The notes beneath the pieces were generated by a model. That model ran no database searches. It saw only the letters and a program-made list of their open reading frames with translations, and had not been told where the DNA came from. Positions 32,640-44,639 of a DNA stretch of 64,000 bases are shown piece after piece. Within the stretch, counting starts at the first letter, position 1, and each line of letters opens with the position of its first letter. The DNA is from Gnetum montanum (Eukaryota; Streptophyta; Gnetopsida; Gnetales; Gnetaceae): assembly GCA_015680685.1 (NCBI GenBank), contig MNCI01038206.1:18544-82543 (forward strand). Reading direction: 5' to 3'. The position numbers and the translations under genes are program-made.

Positions 32640-34200
32640 GAATAATTTTAGCCTTAAATCCCAAGGGCCTTTGAAAAATAGGATTCAAGGCATCTTGGAT
32701 GGTTTGGATGATCACCCAGGGACTTACAAAATTTTCAAGGAAAATCTAAATGAAAATTTAAATGAAGATAAAAATGTAAACATAAATGAAAATGAGATCA
32801 CAAATGAAAATGGAATTGCAAATCCAAAATTATAATAGACATAGAAATGAAAATGTGAACTCAGATTTTCACAACAATGAACTATGATTTTATTGAAATG
32901 GAAAATAAAGTAGCAAGTTCAAAAAGTACAGATTTTGTGCTAGGTGCATAAGAAGTTTGTTGAGAAGGAGCTTGAAGTTCGCTGGAGTTGGTAGGCTATG
33001 TTCTGAATCAAGCTCCATGATCTAGATTTTTCCCAACTCCAATTTCTAGTAACCCTATACTAATTTTCACTAAAATCAGCAACTGGGATCACAAATGGTA
33101 TTCCATCTTTGATGCAGTCGTATCACATGGGAGTCTTCAATGCCTAGCATAGATGCTAGTTTTGCTCAAAGGTATTGCAAGATTGTAAAAGGCTCTCTTG
33201 GTTGCAAAATGCTTTCAAGTGCTATTACTCAAAAGGAGTTGGAACTGGAATAAGGTGTTTATGTTGCATGTATATAGGCCATGGAATTACTATTTTTGGG
33301 AACTGCCCATCACTATCATGATTATTGATAGATTGATGTCTATTTGCAAGTGGTAACAGTTACAATTCTCAGCATAGGTGCCACTTATGATAAGTTTGGA
33401 ATACACCATAGACATCAAAATCCATCCATTTACAAAAAATAGTAAAAGGACTTTTGTGACTATGGTGACACCATCCCAAGTATGTTATCCTTGGTGGACT
33501 ACACTGAAGTTGCGAGAAACTACTGTAATGAAAGGAATTGTCAAAACTACTGGAATTGGCAAAAGTATTAGAACTGCCAGAACTACTAATGTCTATGCAA
33601 TCCATGGTGTAACTGTTGAAGATTTGGGATAACTACAATGGACACTATCGAGAAAATGAAAAATGGAAATTTCCAATAATTCCAACACTGCATCTATGTG
33701 GGGTTTTGTTGGTGACTACATTGGGTTGAGAATGAAAATGAAAAAACAAGACCATCTATGTTGGGGATAGATGGTTCTAGCGTAGTTGAGGCTACACCCC
33801 TACAAAAACTCATGAAAATGCTAAATTTGGAAATCTGTAATGCATTTTTAGCCTTTCCAAGCCCAAATATTGAAATGAGGTACCTTTTTCCACTTGGGAA
33901 GTAAGGTAATAACAACTTCTGAGGCATTTTTAGTCTCACATAAGCTAAAGTATGCAAGATTGTAGCTCATGGACTACAAATCTTACATTTACAATAAGAT
34001 TTTACCTCAAGTTAGAAAATGAAAGTTACAATTGGAACCATGAATTTTCTTGGTGGTGTTTCATTAGTTCCTTTTTGTTGATGTTTGGAGGATTGACCCC
34101 AGAGACATCAACAAAGAATACAAAACACCATTGTAGGTCCATCACCAACATTTCCTCTCCATGCTTAACTCAATAGTGTTTGAACCATGCTAGAGAGTAC
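32640..34200 (-). repeat. LTR-like remnant related to the R0 LTR
   Basis: The left part resembles the left (U5) part of the R0 LTR: cttggatggttt with a following accaagg/cccaggga gacttac-like stretch, then A-rich aaaatgtaaa phrases and a tgaacttt-attg-aa stretch. Further right are gactacattggg and gcgtagttgagg units like those of the 38.5-40.9 kb array. Edges are not visible. It may be the 3' LTR of E5. Confidence 0.35.
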
Positions 34201-34990
34201 TTGTGATGATGGGATAAGGTTATGGTGAGTGCTATCATTGGCTATAGGGATATCATCATGATTCCATATGTTGACATCATGGTTACATTCATGAAAATGA
34301 CACTTTGTTTAATCAACTTGGTCTTGGCACTTTGTCTTTTGAAGTGTTGGTTACTTGGCAATGCATTTGAGGAATCAACACCTTACTCTAAGGTTTCTTC
34401 AGCCATTAGGCTCCTTCCCTTTAGATTTTTGGAGCCATTAATTTGTTCTTTTGAGGCTTCATTGGTCATTTAGCTTTTTGGCAATTTGCATAACCATTTT
34501 TCAATGTGAAACCTTCATTAGGTTTCATTACTAAGGCTAGTTTTGATTCAATTTTTCTATTAAAATAGATGCATTACATCTGATGAACTTGATGATGGAG
34601 CATAATGAAGGGATGTCACATGGTCATAATGGATGAGAATCAAACATAGGTTAACATTGTTGCTTAGGATAAGAAGGGTTATAATCATTCTATAGGGTTG
34701 GGTTCAGGAGTGGTAATGGAAATGATGTGAAATAAGAACTCTTAATATGGTAGGACAAACTCACCAACTCTTACACATTGAGATCATGTGGTGACTTTCT
34801 ATTGTAATGAGTTACACCTTTGTGATGCCTTTGGACTTCATCCTACAAGCACAACTCCAAGAGAACAAAAAACAAGATGAAGAAAACATGTTATTACAAT
34901 ACAGTGCATAAGGCCAAATAATCAGCAAACTAGGCTACCAAAGGTTACCAATGTTACAAAATTTCATAGTTCACCCATTGTGCAAAAAGA
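34201..34990. other. unassigned spacer between LTR-like remnant and E5 pol
   Basis: No domain, LTR edge or clear PPT was recognised. By position it would be the 3' untranslated part of E5. Confidence 0.35.
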
Positions 34991-34999
34991 GGTTATGAA

Positions 35000-36080
35000 G
35001 AATTTGTTGTTATTGGTTGTCTAGGTTTTCAACAAGCTACATGCAGTAGGTCTTTAGATAGGAATGATTTCTTGGATTTACCAACTCATTTCCATCCATA
35101 TCTGCTATCTTGAAGGCTCTGTTACTATAGGCCTTAGTGACCAAGAAAAGCCCTTCCCAGTTAAGAATTTGTTTGCATGTTTGTGGATAGCCTTGAGGAC
35201 TAGGTCCCCTTCCTTGATCTTATGCTTACTCAAGTTATGGTGGTGTTGCTATTTTTGCCTCTTTTGTGATGTGAGCAAGTTTTCACACCCATTGCTTCTT
35301 CATCGAGTCTAGGTCCATGGTATGCAACTCCTTGTTCTATTCATTATTGATGAAGTTGGATAAGGCTACTCAAAGCGATGGCACTTGCAATTCAAGAGGT
35401 AAAAAAACTTCAAAATCATAAAACAAGCTATATAGGGTTACATCAGTTGTAGTTTGAAATATGGTTCTATAGACCCAAAGTGCATAGAAAAGTTGCTCAT
35501 GCCACTTGCATTTGCTATTGTTCAACATCTTCTTGAGAAAGTTTATGATAGCCTTATTACTTGCTTTAGCTTGTCTATTGGCTTAAGGGTAATATAGTGA
35601 TGAGAAGGAGTGCTTAATGCCTAGGTCATGACTAAATTTTTTCATTTCTTACCTACTAAACTGTGGTCCATTATCTATGACTATGGTCATAGGTATACTA
35701 AAATGGGCTACTATGTTATCTAGTATGAATTTACAAACTTGTTGAGATTTTTTCTTCATTAGGGAAATAGCTTCAACTCACTTTGTGAAGTATTTGGTTG
35801 TAGTGATGATAAAGATATTCCCTATAGAAGACTTATGCATTATGAATCCAATGATATCCAACCACCACCATTAAAATGACCAAGTTATCTATGTAATATG
35901 TAACTTAGTTGGAGATACATGTATAAGGTTGCTATGTTATTGGCAAATGTCACATGTTTTAGCCTTTTGTAGGTAGTTATTTTTCATATAGGACTAGTAA
36001 TAACCTAACCATCTAATCTTTGCAGACATGGCTCTAGGTCTTATATGTCCCCCACATACATCCTCATGAACCTAATCTAG
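35000..36080 (-). pseudogene. E5 integrase
   Basis: Zinc domain near 36070-35950 (HEDVCGGHIRPRA, later CDICQ), core TTKYFTKWVEAIS (35770) and MTIVIDNGPQFS (35690), then ANRQAKASNKAI with lysine at the catalytic Glu (AAA, 35565-35567), and a C-terminal tail with KIKEGDLVLKA-like residues near 35200. Motifs such as DNGPQF are of the Tat-like branch. Stops throughout. Confidence 0.75.
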
Positions 36081-36399
36081 GATTATGTGGATTTTGATTT
36101 TACCCAAGCATACTAACAATATGCCATCATAGGATCATCTTCATAATGTGTTATCATCTACTATGACATATTGTTTTGTTCATTTATGTACAATGTCCTT
36201 TTGAGTAGTAGTGAGGCTTTGTTAAGGTTCACCAAGCATAAAGTAAAACTTGATATTGTCATACCACTCCTTTGTAGGGATGGTATGAACTATAGCTACA
36301 AAGGTATCCTTAGTGCTCTACATGATGGGAATATCATAGTCCATGGTTAAGGAAGACAACTTGCTAAACACATATAGCATCATAATGAGGGCTAATGTT

Positions 36400-37400
36400 G
36401 TAATGGCATCAACTATGATGTTCTTGATTTAGGATACATGTTGTATATCAATGTCTATAATTTTTTGCATTAGTTTCTTTCCTAGGTCACATCAAGATTG
36501 CAAGTGCTTGGCTTTACATGTGTAAACATTGGTTACTTGGTTGACCATAAGTTGTGAATCACCTTTGATCATTAAGCATTTTATTCCTTGGTCACAAGCT
36601 ACCTTCATTTCCTTAATCAAACCCTCATACTTCACTACCTTATTAGTACATAGAAATTTAAAATGATAGGCAAAGGGTTGGATTTCACTAGATGGAAATG
36701 TTATAATGGTAGGGCATTGGCCCCATGGGTAGTTGAAGATCCATCAAAGTGCATGACCACCTCATAGCCCTCGAGGACTTTGCTAATGATGTTAACATGT
36801 TAATTAGGGAATTTGGGGTCTATGGTTGCATGATCATCAACTGGTGAGACAATGAGTTGTGTAGCTATAGCTTGACCTTTTGTTGATGCTTGGAAGATGT
36901 AATGAAGGTCTAACTTCATTGTTATGACTTTCTAATGGGCTATATGGCTACTTTCATAGATATTGATTGTTATGGCTCTAAGCATGTTATCTTTACAAAT
37001 GATGTTAACTTGGCTCCTAAAGAGGTAGTATCTTCACCTTTTTAATGAGAAGACTAGGGCTAGATAATAGTTCTTTACTTTGGTGTATTGAGTCTCATGG
37101 GCGATAAATGCATGGTTGAGATAGTATACTTGCATAATCTCATTTTTGATAGAGTAGAGAGGCAATGGATGCATCAAAGATAACAAGGTAGATGTAAAAG
37201 GATTTTTCCTTTTGCAGTGGATGGACCATTGGTAGTTGTGTTAACTATTGCTTAAGGTTTTCAAAGGCTTCTTGGTATTGAGCCATCCACTCATAGGGAA
37301 CTCCTTTTTTAAGTAAGTGTTTCATGAGTTGTAACTTATCCATAAGCATAGCGATAATCCTATGGATAAATTACAATCTACCTTGAGGGCCCTGAAGCTT
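36400..37400 (-). pseudogene. E5 RNase H region
   Basis: Between RT and integrase, aligned piece by piece with 48900-49870 of E6 on the same strand (for example the segments about ggtagttgtgttaa and cttgagccatccactcata). Frames are badly broken and I cannot mark all catalytic residues. Confidence 0.55.
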
Positions 37401-37539
37401 CTTAAAGGTAATAGGTGTTGCCAAGTTGGATATGGCTTTAACCTTATCAGGATCAACATGTATCATTGCTTTGGATACTACAAAGCCAAGAATCTTATCA
37501 ATTTTGACACCAAAGACATATTTTTAGGATTAAGCCTTA

Positions 37540-38180
37540 GCTCATACTTGAGGCATCATTTAAGTACAAGGTCAAGGTCAAGGTCATGTGCATGGTCATT
37601 GGCCACTTTGGACTTAACAGCTATATTATCTACATCATTGTTGACCAAACCTAGCATATAATCACTAATGATATATGTCATAGCTCTTTGGTAGGTTGCT
37701 CTGGCATTCTTTAGGACAAAGGACATCATGGTATAACAAAAGTCACCACAAGGGGTCATGAAGGTCATATTGAGTTGATGCTCTAGGCTAATCCTAATTT
37801 AATTATATCCTAAGAACCCATCCATAAAGGATAATAAGGCATGCTCAACCATGGTATCGATAAGTTGATCAATACTAGGCAAAGGGAAATTGTCTTTTAT
37901 AGTTGCCTTATTTAGATCTTAGAAATCAATGAAAATGCATATACTCCCATTTTTCTTAGGAACTACCACTATGTTGGGCACCCATTCTATGTAATCAAAA
38001 GCTCTAATGAAACTAGCTTGATATACTTTTGTGATTTCATCACAAACTTCTAGGGCCAAATTAGGTCTAATCTTACAAACTTTTTGTTTAACTAGTCTGA
38101 TGCTAGGATCAAGTATAATATTATGTTGGACTAAACGTGGGTCTAGACCTAGCATATTCTCATATGACAAGGAAAAGATC
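37540..38180 (-). pseudogene. E5 reverse transcriptase
   Basis: 38170-37919: GLDPRLVQHNIILDPSIR, then KQKVCKIRPNLALEV, GFIR-type ASFIRAFDYIEWVPNIVVV and PKKNGSICIFIDF. 37768-37556: TFMTPCGDFCYTMMSFVLKN and ATYQRAM, then the active site as DVDN (37625-37636) in place of YVDD. It is inactive because one catalytic Asp is now Asn. Confidence 0.8.
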
Positions 38181-38539
38181 TTAATGTTGTCTCTTAGGAC
38201 GTTGGTGATGTCTTAAGCCTATTGAAGTTGTAGTGAGGAACTTAGTTTCAATGTTTCTTCCTCATCACTGTGTGTCATGACAAGAACCTCAACTACTAAG
38301 TCTTTTGTAATGTTGTTAGCCTCAAGATTAATGGTTTTGACTAGGTTTATAGGCCATTCTAGAGTTTTATATACTAAAGCTATTTAGTCAAGGAGACTCT
38401 CATGATCAAGATCCATATGGTTACTTTCAAGCTCCAGATGATCCAAAAAACTAGTGTATGGGGTTGGTATTAAGGATTTGTAAGTTTTGGCTTTGTTTTC
38501 TACCTTCTAGAAGCTAAAAATGATGTTTCCATTGGTGAC

Positions 38540-40920
38540 TACACTAGGCTTGCATAGTCAAGGTAGGCCCTAGCATAGTTACATGAAATAAGTGAATTCA
38601 TGGGCCTTCAAGGCTAGGATTAGGGCTCTACCAACTAATAAGGATTTTGTAGGATCATGGAAGGACTAAATTAACTTCTTAGAGCTCGAGATTGGGCAAT
38701 GAAAGTGGGTTTTATGATATTTCTCATAATACTATGGTGTGCCACTGTAGTCATTCATGGTGCTAGTGTAGTCATGGGGAATTTTATGTTTTCAATGTGA
38801 AAATAGAGTGAAATTTCAACTAGATGAAGTGGAATAGGGGTTTGGGCTTCATGAGTTTATTTTTGGTCATTTTGAGTGGTACAATGCTGGTAAACCTTGC
38901 AAAAAAATATTTTTCCATTGTACCTATGCTAGGCCAGCATATTCATAGGCTTCCCCAATGTAGTCATGCTTAAAATATGATTTTAAGTGAGTTTTCATGC
39001 CCACTCGACCATGCTAGTAAACTTCCAAGGTCACTGCTACTACTGGCTAGGGGTTTAGCATTAAAATTATTAGTTTTGGTGGTTGTTTGAATCTTGGAAA
39101 TGTCAAATTCCTCTTGGCTACATTGGCCTAGTGTAGGTATGTAATTCCCAGTGTAGTTGAGTAATTTGCGATGAAAAATGATGAGTTTTGGCTTATTTCC
39201 TAGTGTTTTAAGGTCTCAGCATGCTTTAGTAGGGTTCTAAGTCTTTCCAAGAGTCAATTTGAGCTTCTTTTGGTCATTTCTAGGATTTTCCATGTGGACT
39301 ATAGTGGTCTCTACTGATGACTATGCTAGCCTAGTGTAGACATGCAAATTCTAACATAGTTGACAAGTTAAGATGGAAAATGTTAAGTTTTATGGCCAAA
39401 GAAAGGTTCCAGTAGGGTCCCACAGTTTTGCAAAAGTTAGTTTGAGTTATTTAAGAGTAAATTTAGTGTTTTCTATGTGGAGTACATTGGGCTATATTGG
39501 TGACTATGTTGACCCAATGTAGGAATGCAATCCCTAACATAGTTGGGATTGGAAAATGTGAGAAATAGTGAATTTTGTCTTGATTTTTAGTTTGGTAGGG
39601 TTCTAAGGCTTTTGGAAGTTGATTTTGGCTTTGAAATGACATGTTTTGGAATTTTTAGGTTCAGTATGCTAGGAACCACTAGTGACTACACTAGCCTAGC
39701 ATTATCATGCAATTCTCAGTGTAGTCAAGCTCGGGAAATGGATTTTGAAGTGTTTTTGCTTAATTGATAAATAGTTTGTAGTCACCAAGAGTCCTGGGGA
39801 AGTGTGAAGGCTATGGAATGGAGTTTTGGAGGTTTGTTATTGTTTCTATGGTCTATCCCATTTGTAAACCTTATGACTATGCTGGGCTAGCATAATCATA
39901 ACCTCCCTCTAGTGTAGTCATGGATTTTGGTTGATTTTTTACTTCATATGATGACTTTGACAAAATTTTGAAATTGCTAAGACCTCTAACTAGGGTTTGA
40001 GAACATGGCATGGGCATTTGATGTTGATTTGAGGCTTGATGAGTGGGAAAAGGACATATCCTATTCTCAACTATGCTGGGCCAACATAGTCATGCTCTTG
40101 GCCAGCATAACCATTGTCAAGAACTAGCCTGTTATGGGATTTGAGACTTTTTTAGTGCTCAATGACTACTAATTATAGTTACTAGTTGCTGATTTTGGTT
40201 GTATGATTTCAAGGATTGATGCTCATCATAGATGGACAAATGAAAAGTGCAAAAAGACAACATATCCCATTTGACTATGCTAGGATAGTGTAGTCAGGCT
40301 CTAGGCTAGTGTAGCTACATGGAATAACAAGTTTTGACATGAGTTCTAGGGCCTTTTGTAGCTTAGTTAACATGAAATTTGAAACTTGGTTTCCTAGCTT
40401 GATCCTAGGGTTTCATAGAAAAGATGCAAGATTGGAGACTAGTTTCTTAAAGTGAATGGGATTTGGCATCTATTCCAAGGCTTCCAAAGGTCTAAACCCT
40501 AGTGTAGTTAGGTCTAGAAGCCCAAAATTGCACCATAGTCATGGTTTTCTTAGCTTGCTTGTTGAGCATTTAGTGGGGCCCACATGGAATTCACATGTTT
40601 GGCTCTTATGGTTTTCCATCCATACAATGCAATCCTACTTTCTAATTTGAATCCCTAAGTTCAATGGAGTTAGTAACTGTGTATCATGAAAACTAAGGTT
40701 TTAAGGTGGACACTTAGGTTTAAGTTGATTTTCATGTTTCAAATTTGTAAAAATCATTGTTGTTTCCTATACATCAAGTTGTTGTGTCCAAGTTTGGAGC
40801 TCTGTGCTTGCTACTACCACCATCTCTAGCATAGTCATAACTATTGTTTCCTCAAGTGTCAATGTAGTCATCCCAATGCTTTCAAAGTTCAAGGTTTTTT
40901 AGTGTTTTATACACAAGTTT
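38540..40920 (+). repeat. array A: about 12 diverged units of about 190 bp with actatgctgg/ccagcatagt stems
   Basis: Short cores recur at about 38555, 38745, 38940, 39120, 39330, 39500, 39690, 39880, 40070, 40275, 40500 and 40840. Each core holds a pair such as GACTATGCTGGGCC and GGCCAGCATAGTCATG that can fold on itself, or its decayed form (agtgtagtcatgg). Sequence between cores is only loosely alike (tttggtcatttctagg, gcttttggaagttg). The array ends just before a plus-strand ATG at 40929 and starts where E5 pol homology stops. Confidence 0.65.
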
Positions 40921-40934
40921 TTTGTACCATGTTG

Positions 40935-40939
40935 AGAAG
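40935..40939 (+). repeat. target-site duplication of E3 (left)
   Basis: agaag directly before TGATGAGT, matching 47513-47517. Confidence 0.9.
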
Positions 40940-41845
40940 TGATGAGTGGCAAGATACCCCTACACTCAGCCATACGAATATGAGCATTTTCACGCGTGAT
41001 CCGGTCAAACTCCGCAGACGGACTAGTTGTGGCACCTAGCTCATTAACCTTAGGTTGCAGTTTGCTATCTTCCCACTTGGACTAGTATTATATTTTTCAC
41101 GTATGGTTTAGTCCAGAGTGAGGTGTATGATGTGTTCTAACCTAATGCTACTCCTGAAGGCAGTGGAAAATGATATTAACTATGCTAAGCTAGGAGGAAA
41201 GGGTAAGAAAATCTAATCTAGCCTAAGTGCGATGAGCATCCATTCCTTGATTATCCATACACATCTTGGACTTCATGCATGACTACCACTAGGATTACTA
41301 AGCACAGATCCTAGGTACACCACTCGGTTACCAAGTAATCACACTTAAATGCTTGTAATCAAGTTGTACTCATTCCGTGTTACTAGGAGTTTAAGGGTGA
41401 GAGAGAGATTAACTAAGAAAATAGTAAATAACAATTAAATAAATAAATAAAAAATAAATAAATAAATTAATAAAGTGAATGCTGCAATGATGAAGTAATC
41501 TTGATCTTTATTGCCGGTCATGTGCATGTCCAAGTATGTCACACTCGAATAAAAGATGCCGTACAATTACATTCACCACACTGCGGGCATACACTAGAAA
41601 ATAATCTATCTCTGGAAGGATCAAACTACCAGAGCTTCACTAAGGAACTAAACTAGATGCCTAAAATTTGGAAAGTCACCTCTTATTTATAGACATTGTA
41701 GGCTGTGATATTGTGTATGCGATATCGTGGCGGATGCAATATCGCATACGCGATATCGCAACCCATGGAATATCACAACCCCTATGATATCATGGGTGTG
41801 ATATCATAGTAGTGATATCACAATTAACAAATTCATGACTCATCA
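40940..41845 (-). repeat. E3 3' LTR, 906 bp
   Basis: TGATGAGT...ACTCATCA, very close to the other E3 LTR by eye. Differences include an extra short AAATAAATA stretch near 41450 and reshuffled GATATC units. TATA box at 41684-41692 (minus). Confidence 0.9.
41701..41830. promoter_or_regulatory. GATATC palindrome array in E3 3' LTR
   Basis: Five perfect GATATC cores plus GATATT, AATATC variants in about 120 bases, spaced 12-18 bases, several extended to GCGATATCGC or TGATATCA. It lies between the TATA box and the U3 end. Confidence 0.75.
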
Positions 41846-41859
41846 TACCCCCACGACTA
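41846..41859 (-). promoter_or_regulatory. E3 polypurine tract
   Basis: Minus strand TAGTCGTGGGGGTA directly before the LTR start. Confidence 0.8.
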
Positions 41860-44505
41860 AATGAAAACTCATCCTCGAGTTACAGAGAGAACAAGCTCCA
41901 TTGATTACACAGTGGATAGGTATGGGATTATTGACTGACTAGAATGGATTCATGCCGCAGTGTGGAGTGAGACACAACACAAAAGAAAATATTATGATTA
42001 CAAAATGGTGGAACTCATGTAGTTCCTGATGGTGGTGGCTCCTCCATTGGTGTCTTTCCTTTTTTTTTTTGTGCTCCAGGTCTTGGGATTTGATGACATT
42101 GAAGTATGGCCTAGAGTTTCTCCTCTTGTAAGGCCTTGAGTGCCTTGGCATGCATGTAAGTTTGCACTTGTGCCATAGAGGTATCCCAGTCAACCTTCTC
42201 TTTTTCTTCTACCACCCTTTTATTCTTTGTCAATATTTTATTAAGTTGCTCAATTCTGAAAGTGTCCAACTGGTTCTAAGCAACCTTTGGCCCTGTATTC
42301 GGAAGGTTTAATATTTCCAAAATGGCTTGAGAAATCAATAGTCACACCACAAATGTTAACCATGGTTCCTTCTTCTTTATTGTGCCAAAATTGGTACGTT
42401 TCCCCTAAGTACCAGGCATTGCTTTTAGAGAGGGTATCACCTGCTTCTGCCTACCAGGATCGTATGGTAGGAGGATTTTCTTGATGAACACTAAATAATT
42501 GTTCCTCCTGTTCTGCATGTTGTCTAGTAGGATCTTATCTTCCACCTCTCCAAGGTCATTCAATTGCACCTTGAGTAGGACCTTCCTGTTGTCTGCGTTT
42601 TGGGGTCATCTACAATCACACGGGACCAATTGTTAGTAAGGTTGTTACCAATGTTAGGTTATACCTTACTACTTGCCTTAATAGATTTACTTTATTTCTG
42701 TGTGATGTTAATTATTGGAAGAACATGTCCTTAAAAGATTATAGTGTTGAGTCCTATTTGCTTAGGTGGTTTCCAAATTTAATTTTCTGGTATAGCTAAG
42801 GGGATGAAATTGTTTTTGACACATTTTATTCTTAATTTTAGAACTAATTACCCTTAAAGATGTCCTTCGGGTGATGATGAATTTCAAAAAATTTATGCAC
42901 TATTTGGCATGTGCCCTTCCCCCACGACTAAGTTGAACACTCCAGGTTCAAGTAGGTTTAAATGGAATGAAAATCGGAGTACCAGCGAGCGATTTATAGG
43001 TATAAAAGAAAGGGTTGTACAATAGCAAGTCGTAGAGAAAAAATTTGAAAAACTCCCCTGCATGAATCGTGGAAAATGATGGTAAGTGTTGTGAGGGGTC
43101 ACATATATATATTTTCATTAAAGTTAGGGCACTTAGAGAATGTACCAAATTTTTAATATTTCTTTGAAATTAAACGATGTAAACTAAGGACATTTGGGCG
43201 ATTGTTAAAGGGTTCTAGGGTAATTCAACTAGTTCTGAAGGCATGAAAATTATGATGGTGTGGAATTTATCAATAAGGACCTCGGGTGGTAGAGAAAAAG
43301 GCTATGTGATGGTAATAAGGGAAAGAAAATTGTTGGCAATATGCTAAGGATAAGAAATGATGTGTGTGAGCTATGTCATAAGCAAAGATTACAAAAGATT
43401 ACACAAGTGGGTCCTCCCCAAAGCAGGTTTCAACCTATAATGCCCTTGTGTAACCATACTTAAAGTGTCCATGGGCACTAGAAGGGTTAAATGTAATCCG
43501 TACTAACTTCACAAAACACACACATGTAAATATCATCGGAATGAGATGAAAATTCTATGCTACACGGATCACGAGCTACAATTACACAAACAGTGAGATG
43601 AGACAAGGTATAGAAAGGGATTGTAGAAATTGGGACATGAGGTAACTGACCCAGGGCATAGTGAATCCTACGTGTAAAGCATGATTAAGGTGTCATTAAC
43701 CCATCATTCCAAGATCAGGACCAAGTCCATTCCTCTAATCAGTGACATCACATTGTTTCATCCCATGATGAACAACTATGAGAGTACCATAACAACAAGG
43801 CGTATGATCACTTGGCATTTTGTTCAAGGGAGGAGTGACTTTTGTTTTGTGGCACTTTGTTTTTTTGCTTACTTTTTTTCTTTTCTTTTTCTCTCTCTTC
43901 TTTTGAACTTTCACTTTATTGAATCTAGAGAAGCTGCAAACCTTTAGGCATGGGTGCATGTCTTTCCAGTGGGACCCCCTAGAACAACATTTGATTTTTG
44001 AGGCCCTTTTTATTACTCTTACTCCAATTTTCGTTAGATCTACAAGGATCTTAGTACAACCACGTTGCATGATAACTTCCACAAACATCACCAAAGAGAA
44101 TTCGCAAGTCCCCTTGATGTCACATCCTAATCATTTCCTCTTGGTCCATCCTTCTTCATTCTGGGTACAATGAACACAAAATTATCTTTGAAGTTTTAGA
44201 AATATCAAGAATATCACTGTACCCTCGAACAGAAAATCTTATTTGTAGAGTGGATGTAATGGGCTCACTGTTCCAAATAATTGATCACTCATGACTGAAT
44301 AACATAGAACACACCTCAACCAACGATCCACATGAGTGTTTTATTCATAGATGAGATTACTCATGAAAACGTAAAAAGACAAAAACACAAAAAGATAAAA
44401 AGAGAAAACAAAAAGTTGAAAAATGAAAAACTAAAAAACAAAAAGTTATAAAATCAAAGAAAATGAAAAATATTTATTAACCATGCTTGTTATTTAGAAT
44501 GGGGG
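41860..44505 (-). other. E3 3' noncoding region with two conserved boxes
   Basis: No gene is supported. The polypurine-like box CAACTTAGTCGTGGGGGAAG (42916-42935, minus) repeats 13 bases of the PPT. The box at 43407-43427 is identical to 25462-25482 of E2. A T-rich stretch at 43858-43910 matches the pyrimidine-rich part of E2 by position. The ORF at 43735-44094 has no recognised family. Confidence 0.55.
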
Positions 44506-44637
44506 NNNNNNNNNNNNNNNNNNNNNNNNNNNNNNNNNNNNNNNNNNNNNNNNNNNNNNNNNNNNNNNNNNNNNNNNNNNNNNNNNNNNNNNNNNNNNNN
44601 NNNNNNNNNNNNNNNNNNNNNNNNNNNNNNNNNNNNN
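44506..44637. other. assembly gap of 132 N
   Basis: Unknown bases inside E3, between its gag end and 3' noncoding region. The apparent ORF through it is meaningless. Confidence 0.98.
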
Positions 44638-44639
44638 CA

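Noticed and set aside
43735-44094. 119-codon lysine-rich minus-strand ORF in E3
   Set aside because: The Lys run is the complement of a T-rich tract found at the same place in E2 and E1. No family resemblance.
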